Source: a virus | IMG/VR virus record: IMGVR_UViG_3300017776_000194 | Coordinates: 1-23,341 of that record | Reading direction: 5' to 3' (one strand) | DNA length: 23,341 nt | In this document: positions 17,900-23,341 of the stretch, piece by piece | How positions within the stretch are numbered: position 1 is the first letter of the stretch | Layout: every line of letters begins with the position of its first letter | Made by a program: the position numbers and the translations under genes | The notes under the pieces: generated by a model | What the model was told of the DNA's origin: nothing | Seen by the model: the letters and a program-made list of their open reading frames with translations, nothing else | Databases searched by the model: none

Positions 17900-19726
17900 A
17901 TGGATAATTTACATTTAATACAATTAAACCAATATGAAAGACCAGTAATCACTGAAGAAAAAAACAGAGATTGGATTGGTATTGGTGAACATAATGACTA
18001 CTATCAGAATTTGATAGATGCATTTATGGATTCAACTACTAACAATGCAGTAATAAATGGTATTGTAGATAGAATCTATGGTAAAGGTTTAGATGCTACT
18101 GATAGCCATAAAAAGCCAGAAGAATATGCAAACATGAAATCTATCTTGAAGAAAAAAGATTTAAGAAGGGTTTGTCAAGATTTAAAATTATTGGGTGAAG
18201 GTGCATTTCAGGTTACATATCAAGGCAATAAAATAAAAAGCATTACACATTTTCCAAGAGAAACTTTACGTGCTGAAAAATGCAATGAAGAAGGAGATAT
18301 AGAAGCTTACTATTACAGTGCTGATTGGAAAGATGTTACAAGAAATACAAAATTAAAAAGATTTCCAGTATTTGGCTCAGGTGCGCAGAATGAAATATTT
18401 ATAGTAAGAAGATATGTAACTGGATATTATTACTACTCACCAGCTGATTATCAAATAAGCTACGCAACATTAGAAAAAGAAATTGCAGATTATTTAATTA
18501 ATGATTGCCAGAATGGTTTTTCAGGTACTAAAGTGGTGAACTTTAACAATGGTGTACCAGATAGGGAAAAACAATTAAACATCAAGAATGACGTAATGTC
18601 TAAACTTACTGGTAGTTATGGTGAAAAGGTTATAATAGCTTTTAATAATGATGCAGAAAGTAAAACAACTATTGATGATGTACCTTTAAATGATGCACCG
18701 GCACATTATTCATACCTTAGTGAAGAATGCTCTAAAAAGATAATGGTAACACATAGGGTAACATCACCAATTTTAATCGGTTTAAACTCAGCTAATGGCT
18801 TTTCAAGTAATGCTGATGAAATTAAAAATGCTTCATTATTATTTGATAATGTAGTTATAAAACCTTATCAAGAATTGCTATTAGATGCATTAGATGAAAT
18901 GTTTGCAGTAAATGATATTTCATTAAATCTTTATTTCCAAACTATTGAACCTTTAGAATTCATTGAAATAGATAAAGATATGGATGCTGAAGTAATAGAA
19001 GAAGAAACTGGTATTGATGTAGAAGACCAAGATTTTAAAGAAGAAGATGAATATCAACAAATAGAAGAAATCATTAGTAAATCTAAACTAAGCAAAGAAG
19101 AATTAAGTGATGAAGATTATGAAGTTGTTTTGGATGGTTTACAAGGTGAAGTAATGGATGAAGATTGGGAAGAAGTTGCTGAACGTGATTATTTAGAAAC
19201 TAATGATGAAGAAGATTGGGCAAATAGTTTAATTAAAACTGATTTAGCAAGTATTGATGATAGGCCAAGCGGATTTAGTATTTTAGATAAATCATATTAC
19301 AAGATTAGATTTAAATATACTAAGGGTTCTAATAAGCCAAATAAAGAAGGAAATACATCCAGACCATTTTGCCAAGCAATGATGGCAAGAACTGCAAATA
19401 AAATAGTTTATAGAATTGAGGATATAGATAAAGCCAGTAATTATGCATTTGAAAAATCTGCTAAATTACCTATGCATAATAAACAAGAATATTCACTCTT
19501 TAAATTCAAAGGTGGTGTGTACTGCAAACACAAGTGGGTTCAAATTTTATATAAAATGAAAACAAAAGAAGCACTTGAAGGTAAAAAAGGAAGTAAAGAT
19601 ATAGAAGATTACAAAAGAGTAAAAGAAATACCTAAAACATACAGACGTTCACCAGCTGGAAGCAATAAAGCAAAAGTAGCGCCAATTAACATGCCTAATA
19701 ACGGACATTATCCAGGAGTAAAATAA
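17900..19726 (+). CDS. Portal protein with acidic linker and Cys/His C-terminal domain
   Basis: A 608-residue protein. Residues 1-365 read as a portal: RDWIGIGEHNDYYQNLIDAF, ILKKKDLRRVCQDLKLLGEGAFQ, the HFPRETLRAEKC strand region and a long conserved end VTSPILIGLNSANGFSSNADE followed by a helix (about 280-345). A very acidic linker (about 360-450) rich in E and D follows. Residues 465-560 form a separate module: YYKIRFKYTKGSNKPNKEGN, SRPFCQAMMARTANKIVYR (C491), and FKGGVYCKHKWVQILYKM (C542, H544). This type of Cys/His tail occurs on other Bacteroidota head proteins and may bind zinc. The tail end is basic. Placed downstream of the capsid gene, not beside the terminase. Confidence 0.85.
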   Translation: MDNLHLIQLNQYERPVITEEKNRDWIGIGEHNDYYQNLIDAFMDSTTNNAVINGIVDRIYGKGLDATDSHKKPEEYANMKSILKKKDLRRVCQDLKLLGEGAFQVTYQGNKIKSITHFPRETLRAEKCNEEGDIEAYYYSADWKDVTRNTKLKRFPVFGSGAQNEIFIVRRYVTGYYYYSPADYQISYATLEKEIADYLINDCQNGFSGTKVVNFNNGVPDREKQLNIKNDVMSKLTGSYGEKVIIAFNNDAESKTTIDDVPLNDAPAHYSYLSEECSKKIMVTHRVTSPILIGLNSANGFSSNADEIKNASLLFDNVVIKPYQELLLDALDEMFAVNDISLNLYFQTIEPLEFIEIDKDMDAEVIEEETGIDVEDQDFKEEDEYQQIEEIISKSKLSKEELSDEDYEVVLDGLQGEVMDEDWEEVAERDYLETNDEEDWANSLIKTDLASIDDRPSGFSILDKSYYKIRFKYTKGSNKPNKEGNTSRPFCQAMMARTANKIVYRIEDIDKASNYAFEKSAKLPMHNKQEYSLFKFKGGVYCKHKWVQILYKMKTKEALEGKKGSKDIEDYKRVKEIPKTYRRSPAGSNKAKVAPINMPNNGHYPGVK

Positions 19727-19734
19727 ATTAAGAT

Positions 19735-20094
19735 ATGAAAACAATAGAAACAGTATACAATAAATTAAACAATGCTAAAACAAAATTAGCAACGCATAAA
19801 GTTGAATTAAGTTTGGTAGATGATTTAAAAGAATTGAAAAATAAATTTGATAAAGAAATAACACCAATTTATAAAGAAGTATCAAAAGAAAAAAACAAGT
19901 TAAGAGCAAAAGCAGAAAAAGCAGAACAAATTTTAGATAAAGTTGATAATCAAATAGAACAAAAATTAAAACTTGTTGAAAAAACTGCAAAAGAATTAGG
20001 TATAAGTGTTAGTGAAATAAATGATTATAAATCTTTAAAAAGTTTATTAAGCATTGTACCTGATATGAAAACAGTTTTTAAATCGGTTCAATAA
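19735..20094 (+). CDS. Coiled-coil protein, paralog A
   Basis: A 119-residue helical protein that begins MKTIETVYNKLNNAKTKLAT and continues HKVELS. The middle is a Lys/Glu coiled coil (about 30-85), followed by AKELGISVSEINDYKSLKS (85-103). It is a tandem paralog of the next gene: 22 of the first 30 residues are identical, and the C-terminal segment also aligns, while the middles do not. The start is 8 nt after the portal stop. Probably an assembly or neck-associated protein, but no function is known to me. Confidence 0.65.
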   Translation: MKTIETVYNKLNNAKTKLATHKVELSLVDDLKELKNKFDKEITPIYKEVSKEKNKLRAKAEKAEQILDKVDNQIEQKLKLVEKTAKELGISVSEINDYKSLKSLLSIVPDMKTVFKSVQ

Positions 20095-20107
20095 AAATTA
20101 TTAAAAA

Positions 20108-20524
20108 ATGAAAACAATAGAAACAGTATATAGCAAACTAAATTCAGATAAAACTGAATTAGGTACACATAAAGTTGAATTATCAGTAGCAAGTGACATA
20201 AAAAAAGCAATAAAAGCTTTGATTAAACAAGAAAAAGAAATGGACAGAGCAAAAGCTGAAATGGATAAAGCTATTAATTTATTAACACAAGCAAAAAAAC
20301 AATCTGAATCAGTTTATGAAAAATATAAAGCTGGTATATCTGGCCAACTTTCAATTAACCCTTTTACAGTTTTAAAAGAAGCAAGAGCAATAGCAAAAGA
20401 TTTAGGTATTAATGTAAGTGCTATAAAAGATTTTGATACTTTAGAATCAGATATTGGATTTAATGAAGATTTAAAAAAGAAAGTAGAACAAGATAGAGAT
20501 GAACTTGAAAAATTAATAAAATAA
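20108..20524 (+). CDS. Coiled-coil protein, paralog B
   Basis: A 138-residue protein, paralog of the preceding gene. It starts MKTIETVYSKLNSDKTELGT and continues HKVELSVASD, has a basic coiled coil (about 33-75), a Pro-containing break (GQLSINPFTVLKEA) and AKDLGINVSAIKDFDTLES (96-114). A final charged helix ends it. The conserved ends with a replaced middle suggest that the ends bind a common partner and the middle differs in length or contact. It is 13 nt after paralog A and 7 nt before the connector gene. Confidence 0.65.
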   Translation: MKTIETVYSKLNSDKTELGTHKVELSVASDIKKAIKALIKQEKEMDRAKAEMDKAINLLTQAKKQSESVYEKYKAGISGQLSINPFTVLKEARAIAKDLGINVSAIKDFDTLESDIGFNEDLKKKVEQDRDELEKLIK

Positions 20525-20531
20525 TTAAAAC

Positions 20532-21041
20532 ATGAAAGCACTTTTCATAACAAGACAAGATTTAGTCACTTTTACAAGTGCCAATGGGAGCTTAGACCCA
20601 GATAAATTCTTACCCTATATACGTTTGGCGCAAGATATACACATGCAAAACTACTTAGGAACTGATTTGTATGAAAAGATTGAAAAGCTTATTAGAGATG
20701 GTGAATTGACTGAATTATTAAATCCTAACTATTTTAATTTAGTAAAAGATTATTTGAAAGATATGTTAATATATTGGGCAATGGTAGAATATTTGCCATT
20801 TGCTGGTGTTAACATAACTAATGGTGGAATCTTTTCACATAGTCCAGAAAATGCAACTGCATTAGATAAAGATAGAGTAGATTTTTTAATTGAAAATACA
20901 AGAACTAAAGCACAACATTATACAAATAGGTTCATTGATTACATTTGTTTTAACACTAATTTATTCCCTGAATATAATAGTAATTCAAATGGTGATATAG
21001 ACCCTGATACAGTTGCTAATTTTGGTGGTTGGGTTTTATAA
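20532..21041 (+). CDS. DUF6712-like head-tail connector protein
   Basis: A 169-residue helical protein. The N-terminus ALFITRQDLVTFTSANGSLDPDK leads to KFLPYIRLAQDIHMQNYLGTDLYEKI, the signature of DUF6712-like connectors (D-x-x-K-x-x-P-x-I-x-x-A-Q-x-x-x-I/M-x-x-x-L-G-T-x-L-Y). A helix (DYLKDMLIYWAMVEYLPF) and NGGIFSHSPENATAL follow, then a long helix and a short tail. Such proteins complete the head at the portal exit. Position after the portal gene fits. It starts 7 nt after paralog B. Confidence 0.75.
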   Translation: MKALFITRQDLVTFTSANGSLDPDKFLPYIRLAQDIHMQNYLGTDLYEKIEKLIRDGELTELLNPNYFNLVKDYLKDMLIYWAMVEYLPFAGVNITNGGIFSHSPENATALDKDRVDFLIENTRTKAQHYTNRFIDYICFNTNLFPEYNSNSNGDIDPDTVANFGGWVL

Positions 21042-21058
21042 ATATTAAATAAAAAAGT

Positions 21059-21961
21059 ATGTCAGATTTTGGTAAAATATATGAAAGTTCTTATTGGGGT
21101 GTTGGTGTTTGTGATAATACTATTGGATGGGGTTCAATATATAAATCAATAGCAAACTGTACTGATGCTTCTTTCAGTTATGCTGAATCAAGTTATGCAA
21201 CAAATGGTACAGACCCTACACCAACTATTACTGGTGATGCTGGAGGTACTTTTACTGCATCTCCTGAAGGTTTAAGTATTAATTCATCAACTGGTGAAAT
21301 AACATTATCAACATCAAGTATAAATTCATATACAGTAAGATATACATTACCAGATGCAACATTTGCAGAACAATCATTAGGCATTACTGCCCCAGCTTTC
21401 ACAAACACAAGTAGTTTTACATTTGATGGGGTGAATGACTACTTTAGTGCTGGAAATCCAACAGCATTACAAATTACTGGAGCAATTACTTTTTCAAGTT
21501 GGATAAAAACATCAAGTGCAACTTATCAATTAATTATTAGTAAAGATGATGTTACAAATAGATGTTATAATTTTGGCTTTTTAAATAACGGTGAAGTATA
21601 TGGTCAAGTTTTTAGTTCTGGAAGTGCTACAACAGTACAAACAGCAACAACTTGGAAAGATGGAAACTGGCACCATATTGCTTTTGTCTATATACCATCA
21701 ACATCTATACAAATCTACGTTGATGGAAGTAGTCAAATTTTATCAACATCAAGTATACCAGCTTCAATAGATAATGACCCAGCAGATTTTAATATTGGTA
21801 GAAGAAGTGATGGAGCAAGATATTTTTCTGGTAATATAGATGAAGTAGCTATCTGGAATAGTGCTTTAACAAGTGGAAATATTAGTACAATTTATGGTTC
21901 GGGAACTCCAAGTGATTTATCAACATTAAATCCATTAGCTTGGTATAGAATGGGTGATTAA
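21059..21961 (+). CDS. LamG/ConA-like tail fibre or receptor-binding protein
   Basis: A 300-residue protein. The first 40 residues ([20 protein letters not shown]) are a likely virion-attachment part. Residues 50-115 resemble an Ig-like (He_PIG/cadherin-like) domain, with [14 protein letters not shown] and [10 protein letters not shown]. Residues about 119-285 form a LamG-type jelly roll: [45 protein letters not shown] and [17 protein letters not shown]. The end is PLAWYRMGD. LamG domains bind glycans, so recognition of host surface sugars is inferred. The domain is a close relative of the second LamG unit in the next gene. Confidence 0.75.
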   Translation: MSDFGKIYESSYWGVGVCDNTIGWGSIYKSIANCTDASFSYAESSYATNGTDPTPTITGDAGGTFTASPEGLSINSSTGEITLSTSSINSYTVRYTLPDATFAEQSLGITAPAFTNTSSFTFDGVNDYFSAGNPTALQITGAITFSSWIKTSSATYQLIISKDDVTNRCYNFGFLNNGEVYGQVFSSGSATTVQTATTWKDGNWHHIAFVYIPSTSIQIYVDGSSQILSTSSIPASIDNDPADFNIGRRSDGARYFSGNIDEVAIWNSALTSGNISTIYGSGTPSDLSTLNPLAWYRMGD

Positions 21962-21983
21962 AAAATGATTAATTAAAAAAAAT

Positions 21984-23341
21984 ATGGCAACAGAATTTAT
22001 ATCAAATAGTTGGCTTATGCCAGAAAATAGCAATCAGGATAAACTTGCTAACTACTCTTTAACATTTGATGCTGCAAGTAGTAACTATATTAATCTATAC
22101 AATGGAACTGTTGCAAATTTACCTTCTCAATTTAATATAGGTGCTTCAGATTCATATAGTTTTAGTTTTTGGATTAAAAGTAATGTAACTACAAGTAATA
22201 ATTTCTTTTATACTCAAAGAGGGTCAGCGCCTTATTTAAGATTTTACACAACCTATGTTGGTGGTGATGATAGTTATAGAGCATATTTTACAGTCAGAGA
22301 TGATTCATATGTAGAGGTTAGCGAGAATTCAGATGCTACAAACATAGTTAATAGGAATCAATGGAATCATATTGTAGGTGTTATTGATAGGGCAGCTTCA
22401 AAACTTTATGTATATGTAAATGGAGTAGTGACTGGAACTGGAACAAGTTTAGGTTCATTAGGCGCTATAACACAAATAACAGATGCTGCAATCGGGGGTG
22501 ACCCTTATCCATCTGGTTCAATAAGGTTTGAGTTTGATGGAGAAATAAGCAGTTCATCAATATTTGATTATGCTCTTTCAGCATCACAAGTCACACAATT
22601 GTATGGAACAGGTTCAGCTATTGGCAACCCTATGGCAATAACAAACGGAAGAAAACCAGTTGCATATTACCCACTTTCAAATGCTGGATTTAACGGTGAG
22701 TTTTTAGCAAGTAATGGAGCAGAACAAGATTATGTATTTTCATTTGATGGGAGTAATGATTATATTACTTGTGGAAATCCAACAGAATTACAAATTACTG
22801 GACAACTCACTCTTTCTTTATGGTTTAAAACAAGCACAACACCAGCAGCAAATAAATATTTAATATCAAAGGGAACAGGTTCATATACTCAAAGAAATTT
22901 TGGTATTTGGCAAAGTAACACAAATACTATAAGAGCATTTATAAACGGAGTTGGAGCTGGTGTTACATCTCCTTTATCATATGCAGATGGTAATTGGCAT
23001 CACCTTGCAGTTACATATACTCCAAGTACTTCTTTAATTTTATATATAGATGGCTCTGCAGTTGATACAAATACGTCATCAATTCCAGCGGCAATAAATA
23101 ATAACACTTCAGATTTTGAGATAGGTAGATGGGTTAGTGATTATTGGACAGGAAATATGAATAATGTATCAATATTCAATACAGCTCTACCAGCAACAGG
23201 AACAGAATCTGTTGAATCTTTATACAACTACGGTACTCCGCCAAATATAGCTTCTTATAGTGGTTTACAGGGATGGTGGGAATTAGATGCTTCATCAACT
23301 TTTGATGGTTCTAATTGGAGTATTCCAGATGCTTCAAGTAA
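21984..23341 (+). CDS. Double LamG-domain tail protein (3' end cut off)
   Basis: The frame from ATG 21984 stays open to the window edge (452 codons), so the gene is incomplete. After a short lead (MATEFISNSWLMPENS) it has a first LamG unit (about 28-215: YSLTFDAASSNYINL, FSFWIKSNV, NQWNHIVGVIDR, KLYVYVNGVV, FDGEISSSSIFDYAL) and a second (about 250-415: FSFDGSNDYITCGNPTELQI, DGNWHHLAVTYTPSTS, LYIDGSAV, GNMNNVSIFNTALP). The second is much closer to the LamG of the upstream gene than to its own partner. Ends in a GLQGWWELD segment. Likely a fibre or receptor-binding protein. Confidence 0.8.
   Translation, partial: MATEFISNSWLMPENSNQDKLANYSLTFDAASSNYINLYNGTVANLPSQFNIGASDSYSFSFWIKSNVTTSNNFFYTQRGSAPYLRFYTTYVGGDDSYRAYFTVRDDSYVEVSENSDATNIVNRNQWNHIVGVIDRAASKLYVYVNGVVTGTGTSLGSLGAITQITDAAIGGDPYPSGSIRFEFDGEISSSSIFDYALSASQVTQLYGTGSAIGNPMAITNGRKPVAYYPLSNAGFNGEFLASNGAEQDYVFSFDGSNDYITCGNPTELQITGQLTLSLWFKTSTTPAANKYLISKGTGSYTQRNFGIWQSNTNTIRAFINGVGAGVTSPLSYADGNWHHLAVTYTPSTSLILYIDGSAVDTNTSSIPAAINNNTSDFEIGRWVSDYWTGNMNNVSIFNTALPATGTESVESLYNYGTPPNIASYSGLQGWWELDASSTFDGSNWSIPDASS

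Noticed and set aside
1-23341. tRNA genes, CRISPR arrays, insertion sequences or an integrase.
   Set aside because: Looked for by eye on both strands; no cloverleaf-like segments, spaced repeats, transposase or integrase motifs were found.

Overview
The window looks like about 23 kb of a tailed (siphovirus-like) phage infecting a member of the Bacteroidota, most likely a marine or aquatic Flavobacteriia host. The reasons are: strongly A+T-rich DNA; all genes on the + strand and tightly packed, with many ATGA, TAATG and 10-26 nt overlaps; almost no Shine-Dalgarno sequences, with A-rich leaders before ATG instead; and structural proteins of types I recognise from Bacteroidota phages (terminase, XkdF-like protease, capsid, tape measure, DUF6712-like connector, LamG-type tail proteins). 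No integrase, lysis gene, tRNA or CRISPR array is visible. Both ends are cut inside genes.

Layout. 1-2100 is a replication module: a tandem-HTH protein, a PD-(D/E)XK-like nuclease, a DUF1376-like replication initiator and a DnaB/RecA-fold ATPase. The initiator gene carries a G-rich, iteron-like block followed by a purine A-rich tract that resembles a lambda-type internal origin. 2100-4990 is an early/middle block: several very small proteins, a compact orphan cytosine-C5 methyltransferase, a Holliday-junction-resolvase-like nuclease, a sigma-like factor and a conserved Cys-pair protein. 4970-6510 is the terminase pair. 6660-13900 is a tail module: a putative tail assembly chaperone with a -1 frameshift extension, tail completion candidates, two large tail/baseplate-type proteins and the tape measure. 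13900-17430 is the head module: XkdF-like protease with a C-terminal domain, Cys-rich small protein, scaffold-like acidic protein, major capsid and a probable tail tube protein. 17540-21040 holds a small conserved protein, the portal, two tandem paralogous coiled-coil proteins and a connector. 21060 to the end holds two LamG-domain proteins, probably fibres or receptor-binding proteins.

The order is unusual: the tail genes lie between the terminase and the head genes, and the portal is about 11 kb from the terminase and downstream of the capsid gene.

Four things may act together as control. (1) A nearly identical 37-bp element occurs twice, once after the terminase and once before the scaffold/capsid genes, in a phage that encodes its own sigma-like protein. 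(2) A TAAAAACAAA leader abuts the ATG of three structural genes. (3) There is a hairpin after the capsid gene and a clear intrinsic terminator after the tail tube gene. (4) There are two candidate slippery sites, one in the tail chaperone and one, in a dnaX-like arrangement, between the two domains of the protease gene. All functions are inferred by reading the sequence; nothing was searched or computed.
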